Assembly: GCA_032622095.1 (NCBI GenBank)
Contig: CP136065.1
Location: forward strand, 150,727,577-150,791,576
Length of the DNA stretch: 64,000 nt
DNA from: Siphonodentalium dalli
Taxonomy: Eukaryota; Mollusca; Scaphopoda; Gadilida; Siphonodentaliidae
Direction: 5' to 3'
In this document: one piece after another, positions 33,240-46,000 of the stretch
How the letters are laid out: every line of letters starts with the position of its first letter
How positions within the stretch are numbered: the first letter of the stretch is position 1
The notes under the pieces: generated by a model
Database searches by the model: none
What the model was told of the DNA's origin: nothing
Seen by the model: only the letters and a program-made list of their open reading frames with translations
Program-made: the position numbers and the translations under genes

Positions 33240-34454
33240 ATTTATGAGAAGTGGTCTGTCGAAGAAATAAATGAATGGACTGTCTCGAAAATGCGCGTAT
33301 TTATTGTTTCACTGCAGTGCGGAATGCCGAACAGGAAATCTTTTTCCGAGACGATAGACACATTAAGTTCATCCAACCTTGCCCACAAAAGTTCTCTGGA
33401 GCCTGCGTACCAAGGACAAATGAAGAAAAAAATGGTCTGCGTCTTCACATGGATGACCACAACTGCATGTTGATTGAGCCGAGATGTAATTTTCATGTTT
33501 GTCGAAGTTTAGATCACTGCAGTTATTTCTGAGTATACAGTGCAGTATGTTTAGTTTCCTCTAACCAGCGTTATAGTATGATGGGGTTTTTATAGTCATT
33601 TCTTGTTTGCAAAAAGTTTTATACATGTTACTTATGATTTCGTCTTTGGTTGGTTCTGATGAGGGGTCAGTAAGTTTTTTGTTGTCGGTAGTGGTTTTGC
33701 ATGATAAATTCCATTCATCGATCATGGACGGGATGAAACTCGATTTAAAACGGGCCGTATTCGTGAAGTAGTTTATGTATCGCAAAGGGTTTCTGATGGG
33801 GTATCGGGATGCTTCACTGACAGTTTGGGGTAGTAAATTTGTGAGGTAGTTTGGGACATGATTGGTTCATATTTTGTTCCAGGTATGCATTTTATGAAGG
33901 TTTCGTCTTTCTTTAAGGGGAGCCCATCCGAGATCGAATAATACTCTCTCATCTGATACCGAACGTGCCAGACCACTTACTATTCTACCGGCGTCAATAT
34001 AGAGGCGGTCGAGTTTCCGGAGGAGGCAATGGGGGGGGGGTGTCCCAAACAACGTCTCCGTATTCCAGTATCGGGAGTACATAAGTTTTAAACATTATTT
34101 CGAGGGTTTGTCTATTTACAAGAAATTTTATTCTCCTTAGTTGTGACAGTCTAGTTGCCACTCGACTGCAGATTTCATTGATATGAGTGTCCCAATGAAG
34201 ATTTGATTGTATAGAAATTCCAAGGTGTTTGCTCGATGTCGCGATCATCAAGTTCAAGATCCAAATGATCTTCGGAGGGAGTGAGCGAAAACACCATAGA
34301 TTTGTTTTGTATCTGCATTGAATGTAACCAACCATTGTTTCGACCAGCAAGATACTCTATCCAAATTTTGAATAGTTCCCACGAACTGTCTTCGACTGAT
34401 GGTTGGGCAGTGAAAAAACATGTATCATCTGCATACATATACGAGTAAAGGAGT
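33240..34454 (-). pseudogene. LINE-D RT end and C-terminal region
   Basis: Minus strand. SYMYADDTCFF (YADD active-site box) is near 34415-34445. Next come HLGISIQSNLHWDTHI and LVNRQTLEIMFKTYVLP (thumb/connection), LEYGDVVWD near 34070, GLARSVSDERVLFDLGW near 33930-33990 and SSFIPSMIDEWN near 33715. The final segment is the Cys/His-bearing tail STCSCGHPCEDADHFF near 33410-33470. Each lies in a different frame. A poly-G run at 34031-34041 coincides with a frame change. Confidence 0.85.
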
Positions 34455-35330
34455 TTATTGCACACCCAATGGCTTATTTGTGCGAAATACAGCAAAATAC
34501 AGAAGATTTCAAAACGTGCAATAAACAATTGTGTATTGTTCTTGAACAATACAAACCGATTACGTCAACAATGTCGTTGGCGACGTTAACCGTAACAGAC
34601 AATTTCTTCACTAAATTATTAGGTATAGTCTACATTAAGCACATGCACGTTTGTTCAATTAAATAAAGAATATAGACCTAAATTTTAGTATAATACAAGC
34701 TACAATCATCAGAGCGTGCAATAAACATAGAACAACACAGTTTTATGAACATGTTAACGTTATTGCACTCGATCGTTTGTCATGCCGCTAGGTAAAACTC
34801 GAACCTCCGGTTCTCGTTTTACCATCGCGTCACAACAAACTCGTGCAATAACGTTATCATGTTCACACACTTATGTCGTTCTATCTATTTATTTCACACC
34901 CAATGGCTTATTTGTGCGAAATACAGCAAAATACAGAAGAATTAAAACGTTCAATAAAAAAATGCGTATTGTTCTTGAAGAATACAAACCTATTACGTCA
35001 ACAACGTTACTGGCGACGTCAACTTTAACAGAAAATGTGTTCGCTAAATTATGGGATATAGTCTACATTAAGCAAATGTTTGTTCCATTAAATACAACGA
35101 TATCGACCTAAATGTTAGTATGTTACAAGATGCAACCTTCATGGTGTGCAATAAACATAGAACAACACAGTTGTGTGAACATGTTAACGTTATTGCACTC
35201 GTTTGTTGTGCCGCGAGGTAAAACTCGAACCTCCGGTTCTCGTTTTACCATCGCGTCACAACAAACTCATGCCATAACGTTAACCAGTTCACACACTTGT
35301 GTCGTTCTATCTATGTATGGTCGTTGCCAG
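34455..35330. repeat. Tandem 434-bp duplication inserted in LINE-D, each copy with a CTCG foldback (members 3a, 3b)
   Basis: CACACCCAATGGCTTATTTG at 34461 recurs at 34895, and the rest of the unit follows with about 10-15% difference. Each unit ends in a foldback: arms CGTTATTGCAC…TTTGTTGTG and TTTTACC around GAACC-TCC-GGTTC. CTCG lies in one orientation at 34768, 34798, 34813 and 34840 (copy 1) and at 35198, 35224, 35239 and 35266 (copy 2, the last CTCA). The insert splits LINE-D between IHDLATT and the YADD box, so it arrived after LINE-D. Confidence 0.88.
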
Positions 35331-36442
35331 GTCATGTATATATGTCAGGAATAAGAAAGGTCCAATGATAGATCCCTGTGGAACTCCTGCCGGAATAATG
35401 TGGTAATCAGAAAAGGAGTTACCAACTAAGACACGTTGTGATATGTTTGAGAGATAGCTGTTGAGCCAGTTGTGGATGTTTCCGGCAACTCCGTGTTGTT
35501 CCAGTTTGAATAACAACCCCCTGTGCCAGACTCTCTCAAACGCTTTGGAAATATCGCAAAATATTGCTGACGTATTTAACTTCTCATCGAGGCACAGGGT
35601 GTGGTATATCTCAAGTAACTGGAAAGTTGTGCTATGCCATGGACAAATCCTGATTGATATTGGAATAAAGTATATTATTATTTGAGAAATGGGCGGATAA
35701 GTATTTCAGAACAATTTTCTCCATGATCTTACTGAGGCACGGGAGTAAGGATATAGGGCGGTAGTTTTTACAGCTGGATTTGTCATTTTTCTTGTGGAAA
35801 GAGATAACATTTGCCTGCTTCCACTGTGTCGGAAAATCGCTGAAATCAAGTGATTTCTTAAAAAGAGCTTTAAGGGGGGGGGGGGGGGGTGGCGATAGCT
35901 GGGCTTTTGATTTGGATCATTTTAACGGCAATTCCATCGTGGTCAAATGCTTTATTCGGTTTCAGCGTTCTAATAGCACAAATTATATCTTCGATATTGA
36001 ATTCAATGTATGTTACTGTATTGCTACATTTCTGGGTGAATATTGGTAGACTACACGACGAATCGTCGAGGTCTGAATTAGAGATGAACACACAATTGAG
36101 CATGGATGCTTTGGTGTGGTCGTCAAACACTAAGTTGCCACTGTCATCGGTAAGAGGGGGGATAGCGTCTTTGTGTTTGGTTTGCATAATTTCCTTTATG
36201 CAGTGCCAAAAGTCTTTCGATGATGGATGCTCTCGAACAGTTTTTTGAAGTGTTTCTTCTTAGCGGGCTCTGGCGTATATTTTCATGTTATTTACCGTAT
36301 TTCGCACTTTTTTTAATTTTTCAAAATCATGGTCATTTTTTTAACTTCATTGCAATTTTACGCAGTCTGTCTCTTTTGCGGATCATCGTTCGCGGTTCTG
36401 AAGTGAACCAATGTTCATCTTTATGTCTTTTTAATACTAGAC
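35331..36442 (-). pseudogene. LINE-D RT, central part
   Basis: Minus strand. The endonuclease-RT linker (KNCSRASIIERLLAL near 36205-36260) is followed by LKPNKAFDHDGIAVKMI (RT entry, near 35930). Then come GNIHNWLNSYLSNISQRVLV and GVPQGSIIGPFLFL (35340-35480, conserved RT block). A G13-type tract at 35876-35889 has disrupted the frame. Confidence 0.85.
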
Positions 36443-37596
36443 CACAGGTATTAGGCACAATTTTTTTTTTTTTTTAATTTAATCAAAATCTCGGAAAGGT
36501 ATTTATCTCATTTTTGATAGAGGTCAGCATTTTTCTCTACAAAAGCAACATTTTATTTTTTTATTGATCTGTAATTGCAGCACTATGTGACCAAATAATC
36601 ATAGTTTTCAAAAAAGTTTGGTTCGCCGTCGTATTTGAGATTAGTGAATATACAAAAACATTTAAAGTTGATAAATCAAATTTATTTGGTTGGTACCCAA
36701 AACGTCCGTCCAATGAAAAATAAAAAAATCAAACAATCCAACAACTAAATCACCGAAATCTATACTCTAATCATCAAACTAAATAGCCATATTGTCAAAC
36801 AGACGTTGTATCACGAAGGATAGCTAATTTGGGTGTGGTACTCAACATACATCGAGTTTAATAACGATTTTTGTCTTTTTTTCCAGTCAGTTTAACATGA
36901 TTTTATTCTCGGGAGGCCATTTTGAAAGTGCGAAACAAACTCGAGAAACGCTGCCGTAAATGACTCCAAAATAAAATAATTTTACATCGATAAAAAATAA
37001 TGTTTTATCAAATTCCTTATCTAGTGGGTATTATATATCCACCGCATGATTTTTGTCATTAAGAATGCCGGATATCAATTAAAAGAGAGATATTAAAATT
37101 AATTTAATAAAGTTCAAGTTAGTTTCGCTTTCAGTTTTGCAAAATGGCTTCCCGGGAATAGAAATCTGTAAAACTGACGAAAAGAAAGAACATAAATCGT
37201 TATTAAACACGATGTATGTTGAGTACCACCCACAAATTAGCTGTACTTCACGAAACAACGTCTGTTTGACAATAGGGCTATTTAGTTTGATGATAATAGT
37301 ATAGATTTCGGTGATTTAGGGGCTAGATTATTTGATTTTTTGATTTTTCATTGGACGGACGTTTTGGGTACCAAAAAATAAATTTCATTGACAACTTCGA
37401 ATGATTTTCTATGCTCACTTGTTTAAAGTACGATGGAAAGCTAAACTTTAACAAAAATATGATTACTTGGGCACATAATGCTAGAATTCCAGATCAATTT
37501 GATAAAAAAATTTGCTTTATTTTCACTATCAGCCTTGATACTTACCTTTCCTAGATTGTGATTAAATTAAAAAAAAAATTGTGCCTAATACCTGTG
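36443..37596. mobile_element. 1.15-kb foldback element inserted in LINE-D
   Basis: Inverted arms of about 520 bp (36443-36960 and 37085-37596) start CACAGGTATTAGGCACAA at both ends and stay similar to a central ~120-bp loop. Shared inner words include GGTACCCAAAACGTCCGTCC and AAACAGACGTTGT. Flanks TACTAGAC (36435-36442) and CTCTAGAC (37597-37604) look like an 8-bp duplication with two changes. No transposase. LINE-D's reading resumes on the far side, which proves insertion. Family not assigned; an 8-bp duplication would fit hAT-like transposition. Confidence 0.88.
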
Positions 37597-37602
37597 CTCT
37601 AG

Positions 37603-38670
37603 ACTGGGGACGGTTTTGTCCATAATATCAAGGAATTTTGAGGTAAAAATATCAGTAGCTGAATCAATGTCGGGTGCTGTTTCGATAGCGTGTAGCCACT
37701 CTGGGTCCAGAATGAGTTTTACAGCTTCATCAAGATTACATCTGGTATAATTCCTGACTAACCGAAAGGAGGGGACATTACTGCCTGAATCATAATTTAG
37801 GTACCCAATGACGGCGCAGTGATCTGATATGGCTCTTCCAAATTCGATCACTTCATATTGACATGTAACATAGTCATTCACTATGATGGGATATAGTAGA
37901 GTGGATGTGGTCGAAGTAACTCTGGTTGGTGATTCAATGACATTTCGTAGACTATAGAATGATATAATTTCCCTGATTTTTTATGAGGGGTCTAATGCGT
38001 TTGAGTTGAAATCGCCAGTAAGGATCATAGGAATATTAAGGCCAAGAGCGTCAGATATGGACTGGTCAATCAGCTCCCAGTATACCTCCCGCAACAAAAT
38101 TTATCGGAACGATAAGAGACACATAATAGGTAGCGGGAGGACCTGGAAGTCAACTTGAACCAGAGGATTGAATCATCGAATTCGAGAGAGGGTATTCGTT
38201 CAAAGACGAGATGATCAGCGAAATAAACCGCGATACCTCCTCCGTGGCTCGAACCGTCGTATCTCACAGGGTCGGAGAAACCGCGGAGCTGTATGTTACT
38301 ACTAGGAAATGTTGCATCGATGTGGGTTTCGGTGAAACATAAAATGTCATAGTCTTCTATTTCGTCTATCAGCCTCAAAATTTTATTTCTGATGCTTCTT
38401 ATGTTCAAATGAAAGATCGAGATCGTTTGATGAACGTCGTTGGAATTATCACGACTGTTACCAGGACCAGGGTTAGGTTCTAAGGACCCACTGCGTACAA
38501 GGAGTAATGTTAATATCAAAATTAATCTAATTGCGCTTATTCCGAACGGAAGCTTGACTGCACGAAATTTGGGTGGCAAAGACATACTTCTTTTCGTGAG
38601 ACCGTTTAATGTAGAAAACTGGAAAGTCCCTATTGAAATTCTCCACGTATTTATATCAACTCCCATGAGA
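37603..38670 (-). pseudogene. LINE-D N-terminus with 2A-like motif and endonuclease
   Basis: Minus strand. A hydrophobic run (ISAIRLILILTLLLV) leads into RSGSLEPNPGPG near 38455-38490, then SIFHLNIRSIRNKI, the start of an APE-type endonuclease. CFTETHID and GGGIAVYF (38215-38340) follow, and ISDHCAVIGY appears in another frame near 37800-37830. At least two frame changes separate the parts. The NPGP motif resembles ribosome-skipping 2A sequences (DxExNPGP), known from the N-termini of some LINE proteins; here Ser replaces the Asp. Confidence 0.85.
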
Positions 38671-39166
38671 AATGGTGTGCAATGATCTAATTACAAGAGG
38701 TTTCAACGGGGACTTCCATAACAGTTCCATTCCGTCGCGAGGCCACAGCCACAGCATAGCCGTAATTAAATAATCTGTGCATACAGAGATATACACGAAT
38801 AAATGTGCAAAAGAGATAGCAAAATAGCACACATTAGTTGGTGTGCACAACATATATATAAAGGTAACAACTCAATCGGGATACACTTATATATGTATGT
38901 ATTAATATTTAATATTGTGTCAGATGCATTTATCTCATTGGTGGGTGGTGGTTCATTTGGCAAGGAGATGGGATATGTAACGAATAATTTAATATTAGTT
39001 ACACTTAATGAGCTGAACCCCCTCCCCTCTGTTTTATCGTTGAAAGCCGCGTTTAAAATCGCACACAAACCACAACCACTCACGAGCGGGAATAACGCAT
39101 CCGAGTGAGACGAGGTTTGGTCTTAAAAATACATAAATATAAATAAATAAATACTTAACTTAATAA
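38671..39166. other. Unassigned, possible LINE-D 5' region
   Basis: No recognised coding motif on either strand. A small dyad with CGAG on both sides (39083 and 39102) loosely resembles the centre of the CTCG foldbacks but has short arms. Confidence 0.4.
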
Positions 39167-39379
39167 ATAAGTAAATCTGTAAAACATCACCACCAAGAAC
39201 AACATGGATAAATATATCAATTTTATTCTTATGTTAATTCTTACATCTCTCCAAAAATACTGACATTTCGCGTGTTGAAACATTGTACAAAAATGTTACA
39301 GTGATTTGTCAACAAACATCGTTAATAACGCAGATAATGATGAGATATAAAATCACTTTTATATGTTGCTGTGACGTTT
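39167..39379. repeat. Composite repeat copy Y, left half
   Basis: Matches 32626-32839 closely (ACAACATGGATAAATATAT…, AACGCAGATAATGATGAGAT). It is cut off after TTGCTGTGACGTTT (39366-39379). The continuation is at 48630, on the other side of LINE-A. Confidence 0.93.
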
Positions 39380-39750
39380 AGTTTAAACATATTTTATTTT
39401 AACCAATATAATGTACAAAATTCACGGTATGATGATGAGAGATATTGATGGTTATAATGGGATTTGGCAGTAAGCATAATGCTTATCTTAAGCCATCTCC
39501 TACACGTATGAAATAATGAATGGTGACCGTTTCATACAGACAAAACTAGAATGTACATTTCGATGTATATGAATGTATACAGCTCAAGAAATTACTATTG
39601 TTATTGTTAATTATAATGTGCCTGATAGCCCCCCCCCCCCAATCGTAGCAGGTTTTGGCAGGGTACTTTTGGGATTGATGTTACACTTAGTTTAATTTTG
39701 ATTTTAATGCGTTTTTAATTTGTTCCATACATAGCCTAAGATCGTATACA

Positions 39751-41168
39751 TCAGGTCTGTGCATAATATGGCTTGAATCTGCCAGTCAGTTCTATATATT
39801 TCTGAATGTTAGCGAATATCTCAATGTTTTTGGATAAGGGAAGTGATTTTGTACCTTCTAAGAGTGTTTTTGTTTCCAAATTATTAAGGTTGTTGAGACA
39901 TATATCTCTCTCGGCTTCAAAGACTGGGCAATAGTGCAAGAAGTGTGATACTGTCTTGCAAATGATTGAGATATAAGTCGTAGTTCAGATTGATACACCC
40001 TAGTCGTAGTCGACAATGAAAAATTTGACTTCGTCTTGTGTAAGCAAATTCCATGTAACGGGGGCTCACGACGAGGTCAGTATTAAGAAAAGATTTGAAG
40101 TCCGATATGGTTTCACATTTTTTAGCCTCCGGTGGTAGATCATTCCATGGACTCACAGCTGCAGGTAAAAAGGATTTTTTATATGATTCAGTATTACAAA
40201 AAACCGGTTTCATGTCTTTAGGTCTGAAGTCGTAATTTGTTAGACTCCCTGATATAGGGGGAACATATATGTATAGGTAGGCGGGTGTTGACTTTTTCAC
40301 CATTTTGAAAAATTGGGTTAGCTTGGTTTTTCGGCGTCTATTCGTAAGTGTCTCCCACCCAGTTTCATGGAGCAAGCCCTCTTTACTACAACTTCTTGTC
40401 GCGCCAGTTACGATTCTTGCGGCTTCGTATTGGATTTCTCCTAATTCATTAGCTTCTTCGTTGCTGCAGTTGTCCCAAACTGAGGAGGCATACTCCAGGA
40501 CAGGACGAATAAATGATAAATATATTCTTTCTAGTGACCTCCTGTCAAGGTTAAATTTATGCCTCCTCAGCAGGGACAGCCTACTATAAGCTCGTTTTTC
40601 AATATCTGCGATATGGTATTTCCATTTACCGTCGGAACTAAAGGTTAGACCTAGGTGTTTATGTGTCGCTACTTCGCACATTGGCTGATCTGCCATTTTG
40701 AGATGGGGGTGGCTAGGTTTAATTTCTTTCCTGCTAACTAAGAGGGATTCAGTTTTGGATGCGTTAAATTTAACAAGCCATTTGTTAGACCAATCGTGTA
40801 TTTTCGATATATCTTTGTTTAGGACGTCAGCAGCCATTATGGGATCTTCTACTGCTAGAAAAAGGGAGGTATCGTCTGAAAAAAGTCGGATATTACTTGT
40901 TATATCGTCTGCTATATCATTGATGTATATCAAGAATAGTAGGGGACCCAGTATTTACCCTTGGGGGACACCAGATTCTACAGATTTCCAAGACGACTGG
41001 GTAGTTTCCAAAATGACTCCAAATGACTTCCAAATAATTTTTCAAAATGTCGTATGTGTTTTCACACACACCTAGGTTACTTAGTTTGGACAATAATCCC
41101 TTGTGCCAAACTTTATCAAAAGCTTTGCTGATGTCACAGAAAAGACACCTTATTTATTTTCCTTCGTC
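39751..41168 (-). pseudogene. LINE-A RT second half and C-terminus
   Basis: Minus strand. CDISKAFDKVW lies near 41105-41145. SGVPQG is followed by a stop and then ILGPLLFLIYINDIAD near 40915-40980. RLFSDDTSLF is the active-site box. Then come HKHLGLTFSSDGKWKYHI, FIRPVLEYASSVWDNC and YEAARIVTGATRSCS near 40400-40440, AVSPWNDLPPEAKK near 40120-40170, and RRSQIFHCRLRLGCINLNYD (39975-40050). HYCPVFEAERD is the end of the Cys/His tail (39900-39935), one frame away. One nonsense codon and two to three frame changes block expression. Confidence 0.9.
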
Positions 41169-42813
41169 TCAAGATGAAATAAGATAATGATATATGTCTG
41201 TTAGTTGGAATACAGTACTGTCATTTGGAGTGAAACCCGATTGTAAATCTGTTAGGAGCTTATTTTCGTATAGGTATTTTGATAAATGTCGAAAGATACA
41301 TTTCTCAAATATTTTTGAGAGGCAACTTAGCAATGAAATCGGACGATAATTCGATGGCATACTTGGATCTCCTTTTTTAAAGATGGGACAAACATTTGCT
41401 CTCTTCCACTCATCAGGGAAATAGGAATGTTTTAACAATTCGTTAAATATATAGCACATAGGACTTGCTAGGGCCGTTGCGCAATTCTTTAGACTTTTTG
41501 GGCTGATACCGTCACCGCCACTGGCCTTTGCTACTTTAACACTTGTCATGGATTCCAATACATCTTTGTGTGTAATCTTAATAAGTTTCAATGTACAATT
41601 TTTAGATCTAGATAATAGCGGTGGTTCTTTTTTGTCAGATTCGGGCAGGGACGATGTAGAGCAGAAATAATTATTTAATATTTCTGATTTAGAATTGTTA
41701 TCTGTGTATACGTTGTTGTCCTCGCAAAGTGACGGAATAGGTTTGTGGTCTGGGGTCATGAGTCTATTAAGAATTTTCCACCACACTGAGGAATCAGTAA
41801 AATAACTGCCGAGGATTTTTTTTTTTTCCATTTCCAGTCGCTTGGCAGTTCTGATAGATGATATTACTTCATTTCGCTTGGTTTTATATTTAGCCCATGC
41901 ATTTAATGTCGTATTCTTTTTTGCTTTGACATATAATCGTTTGCGTTGCCTCATAAGGAGACGAATGTGGCCTGACATCCATTCGGGTTCATCTGTTCTA
42001 ATTGTAACAAATTTGTTTGGAATGTGTTTTATCGCGACTTCATTTATTTTGTTAGTTACCACCGTCGCAAGTTCTGTATAATTCACATGTTTCAACGGAT
42101 TCTCGGAGACCCACGTTTGCAATTCTTCATTCATTGCACTGAAATTTGCCTCGTTGTATTTCCATATTCTTCTTTTGATGAATCGGTTCGATGTCCCTTT
42201 ACAAATATTTAAAGTAAGTACGATTGGGCAGTGATATCGAAGCAATTCTGCAAAAAAAGGATCTAAAATCTCACACGACTGTACAAAATCCGGTTTATTT
42301 GAGAAAAACAGGTCTAAGAGTGATCGGGAATTTTCAGTGAAGTAGGTTGGTTGTTCTATAAGCTGTTTCATACCAAACTTCCCACATATATATCTTGTTT
42401 GTTTTGGTTTAGTGCACAGTTGATTACAATTGAAATCTCCGGTAATAATTGTGTGATTTCTGGATTATTTTGTATCCATCGCTCCATCAAGTGAAGTGTA
42501 TAATTTATCCCAGAGTTCTACAGGTGAATTCGGAGGTTTATAGAAGGTTCCAAAAAGGAAACTGTTCGAATGCGTGAAGATTTCTAACCACATATGTTCA
42601 AGGCCGAGTATTTCGATATCTTTTCGCCTTTTGAAATGAAGTGAGTTGCGGACATAAATCGCAATACCTCCACCGAGAGTAGGACGATTAAGTCGTTCAG
42701 GGCTGTTGAATCCCGGTATAGTCAACTCCTCGTCCGAGGTTGAATCTGATAGCCAGGTCTCAGTAAATGCAAGTATATCATAATTTTGACATTCGGCAAT
42801 AATGGTATCAATC
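41169..42813 (-). pseudogene. LINE-A endonuclease (distal) and RT first half
   Basis: Minus strand. IDTIIAECQNYDILAFTETW starts right at the LINE-B junction near 42810. GGGIAIYVRNSLHFKRR follows, GDFNCNQL near 42425-42445, then LRYHCPIVLTL, where SDHCPI is expected, so the catalytic Asp is replaced. The 400-codon stretch 41169-42371 continues through GGDGISPKSLKNC, PIFKKGDPSMPSNYRPISLL and DLQSGFTPNDSTVFQL of the RT fingers. A stop near 42465 interrupts the endonuclease. Confidence 0.9.
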
Positions 42814-43042
42814 TTTGAATTGAATTGAATTGTTTGTTAGCAAAGTCAACATCTAAGTTGCAACATGCCATACAACTTATTTACACAACATTATACAACA
42901 TACATATATATCAATAAATGAGTTCATCATATTATATGATATTGATAATAAATACAAATAATGCTAATACATTTGGGAATATGTTTTCTGAAATGGTTTC
43001 ATATAATATTTACATTATATATAATATAATGTAATACTTGCT

Positions 43043-46000
43043 TCATGGTAACTTTATAAATGCTAATTTTAAGAAAATGCTCACTCTTTTCAATATACTT
43101 ATGTTAAGCAGTGACAGCAGTCTGTAGAATTTATTTCTGTTAGGGTTTTCCCAGTAATACTTCGGTATATAGGTTTCTCGCAGATCGTTGAGTTCAGTAC
43201 ACAAAATAACAAAATGGTATTCATCACATACATTTTCGCCACATAACGGGCATTTCGTGTCTTTACATGTACTTTTATTCCATCTGCATTGCTCTACCGG
43301 TAGTCTGTGATTGGCTGTTCTAAATTTCAGTAAATACGTAGCTAGATGAGATGGCATATATACTAAGTATCGGCTCAATCTGACAGAATCCTTTATGTTT
43401 CGATAAAATATGGCACGGCTTGAAATAAGACATATTTAGATTGCCGAAGAGGCAACATGTGTGTTGCTCTATTAATTTCGGTTTCATGTGTTTCATGTCT
43501 GTCTTGCTTAGTGGTGACTGATTCTGCCACGCACTTTCCATATTTACTTCTCGCAGAGTTTCTTTGATAAACGAAATCCATTTAATCTTGTTTTGTAGTA
43601 TGGCATCACCATCATTGAGATACCTGAGTAGAAGGAATACATTTTTAGCTAATTCTGATCCTTCGTGCGATACTAGTTTTGACCAATATGATATTGCTCG
43701 GCACTTAATTTCGATCATTACGGGGTATCTCCCCAATTCTGCATATACCATGTAGTTTGGTGTGCTAGACTTCATTGTTGTGATAATTTTGCAGAATTTA
43801 AGATGTATGGTCTCCAAAATTTGAGTTTTCTCGAAACACCAAACTTCACCACCATACAGCATAATCGGCATAACCATAGAGTCAAACAATTTAAACATAA
43901 TATCTAGAGGCAGCTGCAGCTTTCTTGTTCTATTCAAAAGGCCACACATTGCTCTCGTTGCTGTATTCTGGGTCTGCTTAATCGATTGACAGAATCTACC
44001 ATTGTAAAATAATTCAATACCGAGGTATTTAAATTCTTTTAGAATTTGTATTTCTTGGCCCCTATAAGTGAATATTGGTAAGTTCTTTGACCATTTGTTT
44101 GTTAAAATTACCATTTTCGTTTTCATTGTATTAACTTGCAGATTCCATGCCTCGGCATAATCAGCGAATGCTGAAAGTGCACGATGCATATTGTCCTCCG
44201 AGTCTGAGAGGATCACGGTATCATCTGCATATAATAAACACAATATATTTATAAAACAGCCAATATGTTCAAAGTATTTCTCATCAAAATAGTTCAAGTT
44301 TGAGATTGCACAGTCGCTCAGAAAACTTTGTATATCGTTCACAAACAAAGAAAATAAAAGAGGTGACATTGGTTCACCTTGAAATAAACCAATCTGGCTG
44401 ATAAAGAAGTCTGATTGCGAATTATTATTTTTCACACATAATTTTATATTGTCGTACATGCTTCGTATTACCTGTAGTATCTTACCGTTTGTATCTGCTT
44501 GCATAAGTTTCAACCATAGAGCATCTCTCCATACAGTATCAAATGCTTTGCGGAAATCAATAAAAGTACAATAAATCTTCCGTCCGCTCTGTAGGTATAC
44601 GTTTATTAGAGCATGTAGAATAAATATATTATCTACTGTTGAGTGACCCTTACGAAAACCTGTCTGAATTTTATCTACTATGTCATTGTCTTCTGCAAAC
44701 GACGATATTCGATTATTAATAACGGATGTAAACAGTTTAGCAAAACAACTTAGAAGGGCTCTATATGATTCAGGTAAATTTGGGTCCCCGGATCCTTTGA
44801 AGATGGGTTTTATCATCCCAACAGCCCATTGTTTCGGAAAATGCCCACTACTCAGAATGAGATTAAAAAAGCGGACATAAATACTCATCATTTCACCGAC
44901 CGATTCTTTGATATATTCGTTCAAAATTTGGTCCGCCCCTACTGCCTTGCCATTCTTGAGCTTGCTTACAACACTAAAAATCTCTTCTTGTGTTATAGGT
45001 CTATTTAGATGCGACTCGTGATTTTCGTTAAAGTCCATATCGACATAGTCGGAAATATCCGATTCATCATTACAATCGTTTAGGTTTAAATCCTTAAAGT
45101 ACTCCTCGAATTGTTCTATTGTGACGTTTCCTCTGCATTTTTTGGTCTGGCTGTCGGAACACATTTTGTCAAGTCTGTCCCAGAATGACTTACCTGAATA
45201 CTTAGCTGCATCTCGAAGTTCTGAAACTTGCTTTACTCGCATTTCTTTAATTTTTCTATCCATAACCCCTCTGTACTTCGCGCAATGTTGTTTCATTATA
45301 TCTTTATCTATAATAGATTTTGTTTTATTGTACTCACGCTTTGAATGGTTAAATTGATTCCTCAGTGTTCGACACTCCGCATCAAACCAGGCTTTGTCTT
45401 TGCGAATATTTTCCCGCGTTTTATTTTGAGGTTTATAAGTTCCCAATGTACGATCGGCCGCAGTGTTTAGAGCTCTCGTTATAAGCCTGCATATATCATC
45501 AATATTTGTTTGGGATAAACAACTATTGTTTTCCAAATCAGTAAGTTCACCAAGAATAGGCGTAATGTCGTCGGAATTAATATTTCTGGGTAACATTCTC
45601 CCTTTTTGTGGGTCCCATCGTTTCGTTTTTATCATTTGTTCACCAACAGTGGAGTTCTCGTCGGTGAAGTTATTTCGTATATATCGATTTGGGAAATTAA
45701 ATTTTATCACCAAGTGTATAGCTCCATGTATATCGGAGAATAGAGAACAATGATCGTGGACTTTGAAGTTTTCTATTTTGCTCAAAAGGCGTTTTGTTCC
45801 TAGTGCATAATCTATTACCGTGCGATCAGATGACGTAAATTTTCCACATTTATCATCACCACACCTCCCATTGACAATGAATAATGTCATAAATTTACAT
45901 AAACCCAATAGTTTATAACCATAAGAGTTCACTTTACCTTTGTCTTGTGATATTCGATTTGGGACCTGAAAAGTCTTATCAAAATCATCGTCATTACATT

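Larger units (their letters stand above)
33000..38670 (-). mobile_element. LINE-D, jockey/CR1-like, with two later insertions
   Basis: Minus strand. The N-terminal hydrophobic segment with a 2A-like motif is near 38460-38560, endonuclease at 37603-38400, RT at 34070-36440, and a C-terminal segment to about 33240. A 3' UTR with AATAAA near 33003-33020 follows. It is broken by a foldback at 36443-37596 and a tandem insert at about 34455-35330. Many frameshifts and stops make it inactive. Downstream of the 3' end lies the composite repeat. Confidence 0.88.

Noticed and set aside
39083-39114. Possible fifth CTCG-type foldback
   Set aside because: CGAG words occur on both sides of a small dyad, but the arms are short and spacing (19 bp) does not match the other members.
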